Part shown: piece after piece, positions 55,487 to 64,000 of the stretch
Numbering within the stretch: the stretch's first letter is position 1
Layout of the letters: every line of letters starts with the position of its first letter
Assembly (NCBI RefSeq): GCF_018361265.1
Contig: NZ_JAFLNH010000001.1
Location: 1,736,001-1,800,000, forward strand
From: Mycobacterium sp. SM1
GTDB taxonomy: Bacteria > Actinomycetota > Actinomycetes > Mycobacteriales > Mycobacteriaceae
DNA: 64,000 bases
Direction: 5' to 3'
Notes under the pieces: model-generated
The model's database searches: none
The model's input: only the letters and a program-made list of their open reading frames with translations
What the model was told of the DNA's origin: nothing
Position numbers and translations under genes: made by a program

Positions 55487-56398
55487 ATGCGAACCGAAGG
55501 TGACAATTGGGATATCACAACAAGTGTCGGGTTGACCGCATTGAACGTGGCCGCCGCGCGCGCATTGGAGGCGCAGAAGCCCGATCCGCTGGCCGTGGAC
55601 CCGTATGCCGAGCTGTTCTGTCGCGCGGTCGGCGGGGATTGGGCCGACGTGCTGGACGGCAAAGCTCCCGGCCACCCGCTGAAGACCAGCGATTTCGGCG
55701 AGCATTTCGTCAATTACCAGGGTGCTCGTACCCGCTTTTTCGACGACTACTTTCGCCGGGCCGTCCAGGCCGGCGTGCGCCAGGTGGTCATCTTGGCGGC
55801 CGGCCTGGACTCGCGCGCCTACCGGTTGTCGTGGCCCGACGAGACGACGATTTTCGAGTTGGATCGTCCGGGGGTGCTCGATTTCAAGCGCCGGGTGCTC
55901 ACCGGGCATGGCGCCCAGCCCCGCGCCCAGCGCCGCGAGGTTGCCGTCGATCTGCGTGCGGACTGGCCGCAAGCACTGCAGGACCACGGGTTTGACGCTG
56001 CCAAGCCGTCGGCCTGGCTGGCCGAGGGGCTGCTGATCTACCTGCCGGCCACCGCTCAGGAGCAGCTGTTCAGCGGTATCGACGCGCTGGCTGCTTCCGG
56101 CAGCCACGTCGCCGTCGAAGATGGGGCGCCGATGAGGCCCGACGAGTTCGAGGCCGCGGTCGAGGAGGAACGCGCGTCCGGTGACCGGCTGTTTTTCCAG
56201 CTGGTCTACAACGAGCGGTGCGCGCCGGCCGAGGAGTGGTTCGGCGCCCGAGGTTGGGCCGCGCACGCGACTTCGCTGGGCGACTACTTCCGTCGTGTGG
56301 GCCGCCCGATACCCGAACCCGATTCCCGGGCCGGCGGGATGATCGCGCGGGTCAGTCTGGTGAGCGGCACCAAAGACCGCGCCGGCGGACCTCGATGA
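55487..56398 (+). CDS. SAM-dependent methyltransferase, Rv0281 type (303 aa)
   Basis: The frame is open far upstream, but the ATG at 55487 gives the family start [20 protein letters not shown] and the expected length (302 in Rv0281). SAM-binding motifs are [20 protein letters not shown] and [16 protein letters not shown], and the family core [19 protein letters not shown] is present. It belongs to the leucine-carboxyl-methyltransferase-like group expanded in mycobacteria; substrate unknown. It sits between the PE-PPE/esx relics and eccA3, as in M. tuberculosis. Confidence 0.88.
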   Translation: MRTEGDNWDITTSVGLTALNVAAARALEAQKPDPLAVDPYAELFCRAVGGDWADVLDGKAPGHPLKTSDFGEHFVNYQGARTRFFDDYFRRAVQAGVRQVVILAAGLDSRAYRLSWPDETTIFELDRPGVLDFKRRVLTGHGAQPRAQRREVAVDLRADWPQALQDHGFDAAKPSAWLAEGLLIYLPATAQEQLFSGIDALAASGSHVAVEDGAPMRPDEFEAAVEEERASGDRLFFQLVYNERCAPAEEWFGARGWAAHATSLGDYFRRVGRPIPEPDSRAGGMIARVSLVSGTKDRAGGPR

Positions 56399-56452
56399 CT
56401 CCGCCGCGCTCGGGTGCCCGGGGCCGCCACCGACCCACTGGTCCATCAACGG

Positions 56453-56471
56453 TTAGGTTACGCTATGCTAA
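56453..56471 (+). promoter_or_regulatory. IdeR-type iron box 1 upstream of eccA3
   Basis: TTAGGTTACGCTATGCTAA matches the iron-box consensus at 16 of 19 positions. It is the better of two boxes spaced 30 bases apart. IdeR repression of ESX-3 under iron-rich conditions is established in M. tuberculosis. Confidence 0.82.
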
Positions 56472-56482
56472 CGTGCTTGAAG

Positions 56483-56501
56483 TTAGGTTAGGCAATGCTA
56501 G
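56483..56501 (+). promoter_or_regulatory. IdeR-type iron box 2 upstream of eccA3
   Basis: TTAGGTTAGGCAATGCTAG matches the consensus at 15 of 19 positions. Same orientation as box 1, with centres 30 bases apart, close to three helical turns, so two IdeR dimers could bind side by side. The eccA3 ATG is 511 bases further on. Confidence 0.78.
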
Positions 56502-56839
56502 CTAGAGGTGAGCCCAATGTGGACGCTGGCTACCCGAGGGAGCAACTCCCGCGTCGCCGCGAACGGCGTCCCGTGGTAGGAGAGGCGTCGTTGAATGGGC
56601 GGTTGGATGGCCGGTTGGTTGGGCGCTACCGCCGGACGGGCTGCACGGGCGCGCACGGTCTCGGGGGCAGCACGCCGGCCGCGCACCGGGCCGATACCCC
56701 CTACCCGAACCGGGTCTTGTCTTCCGATACGCCATCGGATGGAATGCCGTCGTGGCCCGCTGAGTTCCGGCTGCCCGATTCGCTGGCCTGGACGGTTGGG
56801 CCGGCCGACGCGAACCCACCGACAGGAATGCCCGCGATG

Positions 56840-56990
56840 ACCCGCCACGAGCCGCCCTCCAGGGTCTTGCCGCCCGTGCACGCGTCAATGGCCTCGCGGC
56901 GCCGCGCATGCCGGTGCCGCGCCGATGATCACGGCGGTGCCGCCGAGCACCGAGGGCTGCACCGCCGGCGCGGATTTCGACCTGACGCGC
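56840..56990 (+). pseudogene. PE-like remnant just upstream of eccA3
   Basis: One frame reads RGAAHAGAAPMITAVPPSTE, which resembles the end of the first PE helix and turn in PE5 (RLAAAHASAAPVITAVVPP). The upstream part in another frame (LAARARVNGLAAPRMP) could be the beginning. No start or continuous frame remains. The rest of 56502-57012 is unrecognised leader sequence. Confidence 0.4.
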
Positions 56991-57012
56991 GCTCGTGCCG
57001 AAAGGACATCTG

Positions 57013-58914
57013 ATGACCACGCATAACTACCCGGCCGCGCCGGCGGCCGAAACGGCGGGCTTCGCGGGCCCGCCGGGAAACTCCCCGGACACCGTCATCA
57101 GGTCGGCCATGAGCCCGGCGCGGGTCGATGGGGATGTCGTCAGCCGGTTCGCGACCTGCTGCCGGGCCCTCGGGTTGACCGTTTATGAGCGTCAGCGTCC
57201 AGCCGACCTCGACGCCGCCCGGTCCGGGTTCACCGCGCTGACCCGCATCGCCTACGACCACTGCGACGCGTGGACCGGGCTGGCCGCCGCGGGCGTGGTG
57301 ACCCCGGAGGTGCTGGAAGCGGTTGCGCGCACCGCGGACACCGCGGGGGTGTTGCAGCGCCAGGTCGACCTGGCGCCCGGCTCCTTGGGCTTTTACTACG
57401 AAAGCGGGTTATATCTGCGGTTTCGCGCCACCGATCCGGACGATTTTCGCCTCGCGCACGCCGCGGCGCTGGCCGATGCCGGGCGGCGCGCGGAGGCCTA
57501 CGAGGTGGTCGCGGGCATTCGCGAGCGCCGCCCGAACTGGCGCGATGCCCGCTGGGTGGAGATCGCCCTGCACTACCGGGCCGAGCGTTGGGCGGATGTG
57601 GTCAAGCTGCTCACCCCGATCGTCAACGATCCGGGGCTCGACGAGCATTTCGCGCACGCCGCCAAGATCACGCTGGGGATCGCGCTGGCCCGGCTGGGCA
57701 TGTTCGCGCCGGCGTTGTCGTATCTGGAGGACCCGGAAGGGCCCATAGCCGTCGCCGCGGTCGACGGCGCCCTAGCCAAGGCGCTGGTGCTGCGCGCCGA
57801 CGGGGACGAGGACGCCGCCCGGGAGGTGCTGCAAGACCTGTATGCCGCCAACCCGGAAAACAGCCAGGTCGAAGAGGCACTGCTGGATTCCAGCTTCGGG
57901 ATCGTGACCACCACGGCGGCCCGCATCGAGGCCCGCACCGACCCGTGGGATCCCGAAACCGAGCCCGGTCCCGGAGAGTTCGTCGACCCCGAGGCCCACG
58001 AGCGCAAGCGCGCGTTGCTGGCCGAGGCCGAACGCGAGCTCGACGAGTTCATCGGCCTGGAAAAGGTCAAAGACCAGGTGGCGCGGCTGAAGAGCGCGGT
58101 GGCGATGGAGGTCATAAGAAAACAGCGGGGCCTGGAGGTCGCCCAGCGGACCCATCACCTGGTTTTCACCGGGCCGCCGGGGACCGGCAAGACGACCATT
58201 GCCCGCGTCATCGCGAAAATCTATTGCGGCCTGGGGCTGCTGAAGAAGGAGAACATCAAAGAGGTGCACCGGGCCGATTTGATCGGCCAGCACATCGGGG
58301 AGACCGAAGCCAAGACCAACGCGATCATCGACAGCGCATTGGACGGGGTGCTGTTTCTCGACGAGGCCTACTCCCTGGTGGCCACCGGAGCCAAGAACGA
58401 CTTCGGCCTGGTCGCCATCGACACGCTGCTGGCCCGGATGGAAAACGACCGCGATCGGCTGGTGGTGATCGTCGCCGGCTATCGCGCGGACCTGGACAAG
58501 TTCCTCGACACCAACCAAGGTCTGCGCTCGCGGTTTACCCGCAGCATCGACTTCCCGTCCTACAAACCCGCCGAGCTGATCGAGATCGCGAACTTCATGG
58601 CCAAAAAACGCGACAGCGTTTTCGAGCAAGCCGCTCTTGATGACCTCGAGGCCCTATTCGAGCACTTGGCCCACGTGATGAAACCCGATGCTTCGGGCGT
58701 CGAGCGCCGCGGCCTGGATATCGCCGGCAACGGCCGGTTCGTGCGCAATGTCGTCGAAAAGTCCGAAGAGGAACGCGAATTCCGATTGGATCACTCCGAA
58801 CACGCCGAAACCGGTGACTTCACCGACGAGGAGCTGATGACCATCACCGCCGGTGACGTCCGTAATTCGGTGCAGCCGCTGCTGCTCGGCCTGGGTCTGG
58901 AGGCGCCGGCATGA
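57013..58914 (+). CDS. eccA3: ESX-3 AAA+ ATPase EccA3 (633 aa)
   Basis: The ATG at 57013 has ribosome site gaaagga. The N-terminal TPR-like half (about 30-300) reads RFATCCRALGLTVYERQRPA and GLYLRFRATDPDDF, characteristic of EccA3. The AAA+ half has Walker A FTGPPGTGKTTIARVIAKIY near residue 386, Walker B GVLFLDEAYSLV near 446, and SRFTRSIDFPSY. EccA proteins act in the cytosol with EspG to deliver PE/PPE and Esx substrates. Regulated by the two IdeR boxes. Its stop overlaps the eccB3 start (ATGA). Confidence 0.95.
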   Translation: MTTHNYPAAPAAETAGFAGPPGNSPDTVIRSAMSPARVDGDVVSRFATCCRALGLTVYERQRPADLDAARSGFTALTRIAYDHCDAWTGLAAAGVVTPEVLEAVARTADTAGVLQRQVDLAPGSLGFYYESGLYLRFRATDPDDFRLAHAAALADAGRRAEAYEVVAGIRERRPNWRDARWVEIALHYRAERWADVVKLLTPIVNDPGLDEHFAHAAKITLGIALARLGMFAPALSYLEDPEGPIAVAAVDGALAKALVLRADGDEDAAREVLQDLYAANPENSQVEEALLDSSFGIVTTTAARIEARTDPWDPETEPGPGEFVDPEAHERKRALLAEAERELDEFIGLEKVKDQVARLKSAVAMEVIRKQRGLEVAQRTHHLVFTGPPGTGKTTIARVIAKIYCGLGLLKKENIKEVHRADLIGQHIGETEAKTNAIIDSALDGVLFLDEAYSLVATGAKNDFGLVAIDTLLARMENDRDRLVVIVAGYRADLDKFLDTNQGLRSRFTRSIDFPSYKPAELIEIANFMAKKRDSVFEQAALDDLEALFEHLAHVMKPDASGVERRGLDIAGNGRFVRNVVEKSEEEREFRLDHSEHAETGDFTDEELMTITAGDVRNSVQPLLLGLGLEAPA

Positions 58915-60500
58915 CCACCCCGCAGCCGGAGGGCGATCGGCGCTCGTTCGCGTCGCGCACCCCGACCAACAACAACCCCGACAAGGTCGTCTACCGCCGC
59001 GGCTTCGTCACCCGCCATCAGGTGAGTGGCTGGCGGTTCGTGATGCGCCGCATCGCCTCCGGTGTGGCCCTGCATGACACCCGTATGCTCGTCGACCCGT
59101 TGCGCACCCAGACTCGCGCGGTGCTGGTGGGGATGCTGATCCTCGTCACCGGGCTGGCGGGCTGCTTTGTCTTCTCGCTGATCCGGCCCACCGGCACGGT
59201 CGGCGCCAACCCGGTGCTGGCCGATCGGTCCACCGCGGCCCTGTATGTGCGGGTCGGCGAGCAACTGCACCCGGTGCTCAACCTGACCTCGGCCCGGCTG
59301 ATCGTCGGGCGGCCGGTCAATCCGACCGTGGTGAAAAGCAACGCGCTGGACAGGTTCCCGCGCGGCAACCTGCTGGGCATTCCGGGCGCGCCGGAACGGA
59401 TGGTGCAAACCACCGCCCGCGACGCGAACTGGACGGTGTGCGACGGGGTTTCCGGCCCCGCCACCGGGATCACGGTGATCGCCGGCCCGACCGACAGCAC
59501 CGGCGCCCGGGCCGCTCCGCTCGGCGCCGGGCATGGCGTGCTTGTCGACAACGGCAAGGGAACGTGGCTGCTGTGGGACGGCAAGCGCAGCGCCATCAAC
59601 CTGGCCGACCGCGCCGTCACCAACGCCCTGGGCTGGTCCGCGGAAACGCCGGCGCCCCGGCCGATCGCCGCGGGACTGCTCAACGCGATTCCCGAAGCAC
59701 CGCCGCTGAGCGCCCCGGCCATTCCCGATGCCGGCCAGCCGCCGCGGTTCGGCCTGCCGGTCCCGGCGCCGATAGGCGCGGTGGTCGTCTCCTACGCGAC
59801 GGATAACACCATGCTCTACTACGCGGTGCTGCCTGACGGGCTGCAGCCCATCTCCGCGGTGTTGGCGGCGATGCTGCGCAACACCAACTCCTACGGCCTG
59901 CAGCAGCCTCCCCGGCTGGGTGCCGACCAGGTCGCGCGGCTGCCGGTGTCGCGGCTGCTGGACACCACCAGCTATCCCAACCAGCGGGTCAGCCTGGTCG
60001 ACGCCGCCCGCAACCCGCTCACCTGCGCGCAGTGGAGCAAGCCGGCCGGGGCCGCCGCCAGCTCGCTTGCCTTGCTCACGGGCTCGACGCTGCCGGTGCC
60101 CGAGGCGGTGCGCACCGTCGACCTCGTCGGGGGGGGCGCCGGCGGATCCGCCGCCCGGGTGGCGCTGCCCCCGGGCATCGGCTACTTCGTGCAGACGGCC
60201 GGCCAGGGCCCGGCGGCGCCGGCCGCCGGGTCGCCGTTCTGGGTCGCCGACACCGGAGTGCGCTACGGCATCGACGACACCCCCGACGCCGTCGGGCACG
60301 TCAAAACCGTTGACGCCCTCGGTTTGACGCCGCCGGCGCTGCCAATCCCGTGGTCGATGCTGTCGCTGTTCGCACCCGGGCCCACGCTGTCACGCCCGGA
60401 CGCGTTGGTGGCCCACGACGCCCTGCCGGCCGATCCTCGGCCGGGCCGCCCCGCCTCAGCGCTGGGCGCGTCACCTGCTAGCGGGAGAGAGACCCGATGA
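58911..60500 (+). CDS. eccB3: ESX-3 membrane component EccB3 (529 aa)
   Basis: The cytosolic N-terminus [20 protein letters not shown] is the EccB signature. One membrane helix follows near residues 70-90 ([20 protein letters not shown]). The periplasmic part has the EccB repeat-type core with conserved Cys in TVCDGVSG and [10 protein letters not shown], and [20 protein letters not shown]. EccB forms part of the EccBCDE inner-membrane pore and spans the periplasm. Length agrees with EccB3 of M. tuberculosis (538). ATGA overlaps on both sides show an operon. Confidence 0.95.
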   Translation: MTTPQPEGDRRSFASRTPTNNNPDKVVYRRGFVTRHQVSGWRFVMRRIASGVALHDTRMLVDPLRTQTRAVLVGMLILVTGLAGCFVFSLIRPTGTVGANPVLADRSTAALYVRVGEQLHPVLNLTSARLIVGRPVNPTVVKSNALDRFPRGNLLGIPGAPERMVQTTARDANWTVCDGVSGPATGITVIAGPTDSTGARAAPLGAGHGVLVDNGKGTWLLWDGKRSAINLADRAVTNALGWSAETPAPRPIAAGLLNAIPEAPPLSAPAIPDAGQPPRFGLPVPAPIGAVVVSYATDNTMLYYAVLPDGLQPISAVLAAMLRNTNSYGLQQPPRLGADQVARLPVSRLLDTTSYPNQRVSLVDAARNPLTCAQWSKPAGAAASSLALLTGSTLPVPEAVRTVDLVGGGAGGSAARVALPPGIGYFVQTAGQGPAAPAAGSPFWVADTGVRYGIDDTPDAVGHVKTVDALGLTPPALPIPWSMLSLFAPGPTLSRPDALVAHDALPADPRPGRPASALGASPASGRETR

Positions 60501-63500
60501 GCCGATTGATCTTCGAGGCGCGCCGCCGGCTGCCACCCCCACCGGTCCGCAAGGGCACGATGGTCATCGAGGCGCCCCCGCAGCTGCCCCGGGTGATTCC
60601 GCCATCGCTGCTGCGGCGCGCGCTGCCCTTCGTGATCGTGATGCTGATCGTCGGCATGATCATCGCGCTGGTCGCGACCGGGATTCGGCTGATCTCTCCG
60701 CAGACGCTGTTCTTCCCATTTGTGCTGCTGCTGGCCGCCACCGCGCTCTACCGCGGCGGCGCCAACAAGACGCGCACCGAGGAGATCGACGCCGAACGGG
60801 CCGACTATCTGCGCTACCTGTCGACGGTGCGGGACAACGTGCGGGCCCAGGCCGCCGCCCAGCGGGCGGCCGCCGAGTGGTCGCACCCGGACCCGGCCGA
60901 TTTGGCGGCCGTGCCGGGAACCCGGCGCCAGTGGGAACGCGACCCGCATGACGACGACTTCCTGGTGGTGCGTGCCGGCCGGCACTCGCAGCCGCTGGAA
61001 GGCGCGCTGCGGGTCAACGACACCGCCGACGAGATCGACCTCGAGCCGGTGTGCCACAGCGCGCTGCGGGCCCTGCTCGACACCCATCGCGTAGTGCGCG
61101 ACATGCCGACGGGGATCGACCTGACCAAGGTGTCGCGAATCACCGTGCTCGGCGAGCCCGACGAGGTGCGCGCGGCGCTGCGGGCGTGGATCGCCCAGGC
61201 GGTGACCTGGCATGACCCGGCGGTGCTCGGGGTGGCCCTGGCCGCGCCCGACCCGGAGAACCCCGAGTGGTCGTGGCTGAAATGGTTGCCGCACGTTGAC
61301 ATTCCCGGCCGGTTCGACGGTGTGGGCCCGGCCCGCTTCCTGTCGGACAGCCTCGATGGGCTGGCCGCGCTGCTGGGCCCGGCGCTGGCCGATCGCCCGG
61401 CTTTTACCGCGGGGTCCACCGACGCGCTGCGGCACCTGCTGATCGTCGTCGACGACCCCGACTACGACGTGAACGCCTCACCGCTGGCCGCCGGTTGGGC
61501 CGGGGTGACCGTCGTGCACCGCAGCAGCACACCCCCGCACCGCGAACAGTATTCAGATCCCGAGCGCCCGATCCTGCGCATCGCGCACGGCGCCATCGAC
61601 CGCTGGCACACCGGCGGCTGGCAGCGCTACCTCGATGCCGCCGACCGGCTCGGCGCCGAGGAGGCGAGCCACCTCGCGCGCCGGCTGTCCCGCTGGGACT
61701 CCAACCCCACCCACCTCGGGTTGCGGTCCGCGGCCACCGGCGGCGCCACCTTTGGCGCGTTGATGGGCATCCCCGACGTGTCGCAGCTCGACGTGCCCGC
61801 CCTGTGGGCGCCCCGTCCCCGCGAACAAGAGCTGCGTGTTCCGATCGGCGTCACCGCGACGGGCGAGCCGTTGATCTTCGACCTCAAGGACGAAGCCGAG
61901 GGCGGCATGGGCCCCCACGGCCTGATGATCGGCATGACCGGTTCCGGCAAATCGCAGACGTTGATGTCGATCCTGTTGTCGCTGTTGACCACCCACTCCG
62001 CTGAGCGGCTGATCGTGATCTACGCCGACTTCAAGGGCGAGGCTGGCGCGGACAGCTTCCGCAACTTCCCGCAGGTCGTCGCGGTGATCTCCAACATGGC
62101 CGAAAAGAAGTCCCTGGCGGAGCGGTTCGCCGACACGCTGCGCGGCGAGGTGGCCCGCCGTGAACAGCTGCTGCGCGAGGCCGGCCGGCGGGTGCAGGGC
62201 AGCGCGTTCAACTCGGTGACCGAGTACGAAAACGCGATCGCCGCCGGCCATGACCTGCCCCCCATCCCGACGCTGTTCGTGGTGGCCGACGAGTTCACCC
62301 TGATGCTGGCCGACTACCCCGAATACGCCGAGCTGTTCGACTATGTGGCGCGCAAGGGCCGCTCGTCGCGCATCCACATCCTGTTCGCCTCCCAGACGCT
62401 AGACGTGGGCAGGATCAAAGACATCGACAAGAACACCTCCTATCGCATCGGCTTGAAGGTGGCCAGCCCGGCCGTGTCCCGGCAGATCATCGGCGTGGAG
62501 GACGCCTACCACATCGAGGCCGGCAAGGAGCACAAAGGCGAGGGCTTTTTGGTGCCCGCCCCCGGCGCGGCGCCGATCAAATTCCGAAGCACCTACGTCG
62601 ACGGCATCTACGAACCCCCACGGGCAACGAAAAACGTAGTTGTGCAATCGATTCCAGATCCTAAGCTGTTCACCGCCGGCCCGGTCGCGCCGGACCAGCA
62701 CACCCTGGCCGCCGACGAGGAGGAGCGGCCGGCCGCCCCGCCGCGCAAGTTGATCACCACCATCGGTGACCAGCTGGCCCGCTACGGGCCACGGGCCCCG
62801 CAGCTGTGGCTGCCGCCGCTGGACGAGCCCATCCCGCTCAGCGCGGTGTTGGCGCGCGCCGGCATCGGCGAGCGGCAATGGCGCTGGCCGCTGGGCGAAA
62901 TCGACAAGCCGTTCGAGATGCGGCGCGACCCGCTGGTGTTCGACGCCACCGCCTCGGCTGGCAACATGGTGATCCACGGCGGTCCCAAGTCAGGCAAATC
63001 GGCTGCGCTGCAAACGTTTATCCTCTCGGCTGCGAACCTGCACTCGCCGGCCGACGTGACGTTTTACTGCCTGGACTATGGCGGTGGGCAGCTGCAGGCG
63101 CTGCGGGATCTGGCCCACGTCGGCAGCGTGGCCTCACCGCTGGAACCCGAGCGGATCCGGCGCACCTTCGGTGAGCTCGAGCAGCTGCTGCGCTCCCGGC
63201 AGCGCCGCGAGGCCTTCCGGGAACGCCGCGGCGACGGGTCGCGGGACCGGTTCGGCGAGGTGTTCCTGGTCATCGACAATCTGTACGCGTTCAGCCGCGA
63301 CAACACCGACCAGTTCAACACCCGAAACCCCTTGCTGGCCAAGGTTACTGAGCTTACCAACGTGGGGCTGGCCTACGGCATCCACGTGGTCGTCACCACC
63401 CCGAGCTGGCTGGAGGTGCCGCTGGCGATGCGTGACGGCCTGGGGCTGCGGGTGGAGCTGAAGCTGCACGATCCCCGCGACAGCAATGTGCGCGTGGCCG

Positions 63501-64000
63501 GGGCGCTGCGCCGCCCGGCGGAGTCGGTGCCGGCCGATCAGCCGGGCCGGGGGTTGACGATGGCCGGCGAGCACTTCCTGTTCGCCGCTCCGGAGCTGGA
63601 CATGGTGGCCGCGATCAACGCCCGCTACCCCGGTGTGCAGGCCCCGCCAGTGCGGTTGCTGCCCACCGACCTGGCGCCGGAGGCCTTGGGCGCGCTGTAT
63701 CACGGTGGCGAGCGGGTTGTGATCGGCCAGCGGGAAGAGGATCTGGCTCCGGTCGAGATCGACTTCGCTCGCGACCCGCTGCTCATGGTGTTCGGTGACT
63801 CCAAGTCCGGCAAGACCACATTGCTGCGCCACCTGATCCGCACGATCCGGGACCATTCCAGCCCCGAAGAGGTGGCGTTCACGGTGGTGGACCGGCGGCT
63901 GCACCTCGTCGACGAGCCGTTGTTCCCCGACAACGAGTACACCGCCAACATCGATCGGGTGATCCCGGCGATGCTGGGCCTGTCCGCGCTCATCGGGGCG
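60497..64000 (+). CDS. eccC3: ESX-3 motor ATPase EccC3, 3' end outside the window
   Basis: The ATG at 60497 overlaps the eccB3 stop. The frame is open to the last base (1168 codons); the M. tuberculosis protein has 1330 residues, so about 160 are missing by truncation of the window. Two membrane helices lie near residues 35-80 ([20 protein letters not shown]). Three FtsK/SpoIIIE-type ATPase domains are visible: [19 protein letters not shown] near 478 with Walker [32 protein letters not shown] near 830, and [19 protein letters not shown] near 1100. EccC recruits and drives export of Esx and PE/PPE substrates. Confidence 0.95.
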   Translation, partial: MSRLIFEARRRLPPPPVRKGTMVIEAPPQLPRVIPPSLLRRALPFVIVMLIVGMIIALVATGIRLISPQTLFFPFVLLLAATALYRGGANKTRTEEIDAERADYLRYLSTVRDNVRAQAAAQRAAAEWSHPDPADLAAVPGTRRQWERDPHDDDFLVVRAGRHSQPLEGALRVNDTADEIDLEPVCHSALRALLDTHRVVRDMPTGIDLTKVSRITVLGEPDEVRAALRAWIAQAVTWHDPAVLGVALAAPDPENPEWSWLKWLPHVDIPGRFDGVGPARFLSDSLDGLAALLGPALADRPAFTAGSTDALRHLLIVVDDPDYDVNASPLAAGWAGVTVVHRSSTPPHREQYSDPERPILRIAHGAIDRWHTGGWQRYLDAADRLGAEEASHLARRLSRWDSNPTHLGLRSAATGGATFGALMGIPDVSQLDVPALWAPRPREQELRVPIGVTATGEPLIFDLKDEAEGGMGPHGLMIGMTGSGKSQTLMSILLSLLTTHSAERLIVIYADFKGEAGADSFRNFPQVVAVISNMAEKKSLAERFADTLRGEVARREQLLREAGRRVQGSAFNSVTEYENAIAAGHDLPPIPTLFVVADEFTLMLADYPEYAELFDYVARKGRSSRIHILFASQTLDVGRIKDIDKNTSYRIGLKVASPAVSRQIIGVEDAYHIEAGKEHKGEGFLVPAPGAAPIKFRSTYVDGIYEPPRATKNVVVQSIPDPKLFTAGPVAPDQHTLAADEEERPAAPPRKLITTIGDQLARYGPRAPQLWLPPLDEPIPLSAVLARAGIGERQWRWPLGEIDKPFEMRRDPLVFDATASAGNMVIHGGPKSGKSAALQTFILSAANLHSPADVTFYCLDYGGGQLQALRDLAHVGSVASPLEPERIRRTFGELEQLLRSRQRREAFRERRGDGSRDRFGEVFLVIDNLYAFSRDNTDQFNTRNPLLAKVTELTNVGLAYGIHVVVTTPSWLEVPLAMRDGLGLRVELKLHDPRDSNVRVAGALRRPAESVPADQPGRGLTMAGEHFLFAAPELDMVAAINARYPGVQAPPVRLLPTDLAPEALGALYHGGERVVIGQREEDLAPVEIDFARDPLLMVFGDSKSGKTTLLRHLIRTIRDHSSPEEVAFTVVDRRLHLVDEPLFPDNEYTANIDRVIPAMLGLSALIGA

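Noticed and set aside
1..64000. CRISPR array, tRNA or rRNA genes, prophage
   Set aside because: No regularly spaced direct repeats, no cloverleaf or rRNA sequence and no phage structural genes were recognised on either strand.

Overview
The window looks like a slow-growing, non-tuberculous Mycobacterium. It is GC-rich, carries PE/PPE genes, and ends in the first three genes of an ESX-3 type VII secretion locus (eccA3-eccB3-eccC3, the last cut off at base 64000). Upstream is the set of genes that precedes ESX-3 in M. tuberculosis: 5-oxoprolinase, LigD-type polymerase, fadD2, fadE6, a DUF2236 protein and the Rv0281-type methyltransferase. That block is broken up by accessory genes, insertion-sequence remnants and pseudogenes. 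Family and gene names come from recognising protein motifs by eye; no database was searched.

Bases 1-12.4 kb. The end of an unidentified gene is followed by a frame-broken EspK-like N-terminus and an unusual 1011-residue protein that joins an EspK-like secretion-substrate region to a two-RCK potassium channel. Next come a secreted protein, a multicopper-oxidase operon with a Pro-rich secreted partner, a small membrane protein, a MetE-like enzyme, a Crp/Fnr regulator and an AT-richer island with an ICMT-like methyltransferase. Bases 12.7-27.8 kb are mostly ordinary metabolism: a quinol-type monooxygenase divergent from a GlxA-type regulator, 5-oxoprolinase, OsmC, LigD-type polymerase, fadD2, fadE6, DUF2236, and a broken MFS transporter coupled to a universal stress protein.

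Bases 28.3-43.9 kb are the most interesting part. A sulfotransferase-like gene and a PE-PPE pair each follow an IdeR-type iron box. A second PE-PPE pair follows a near-perfect Zur-type zinc box. Between and beside them lie two paralogous JmjC/cupin oxygenases, an aspartyl/asparaginyl-hydroxylase-like gene and a wrecked second copy of the sulfotransferase. This reads as a duplicated metal-responsive module of PE-PPE plus protein-modifying-type enzymes. Both PEs are only 55-56 residues. The second PPE is followed by an esxG remnant and a pile-up of IS256, ISL3 and IS110 family remnants, including an ISL3 element whose insertion into IS256 can be resolved from its ends and target duplication.

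Bases 43.9-52.2 kb hold a DUF1800-DUF1501-NHL operon, an unrecognised 187-residue protein, and an iron/cobalamin-type ABC importer whose permease is frameshifted by a 17-bp tandem duplication. Bases 52.7-64 kb hold a third PE-PPE pair followed by decayed esxG and esxH, in the same order as PE5-PPE4-esxG-esxH inside ESX-3. The methyltransferase, two tandem IdeR boxes, a PE-like remnant and eccA3-eccB3-eccC3 with ATGA overlaps follow. The common theme is iron and zinc limitation feeding ESX-3 and its PE/PPE substrates.
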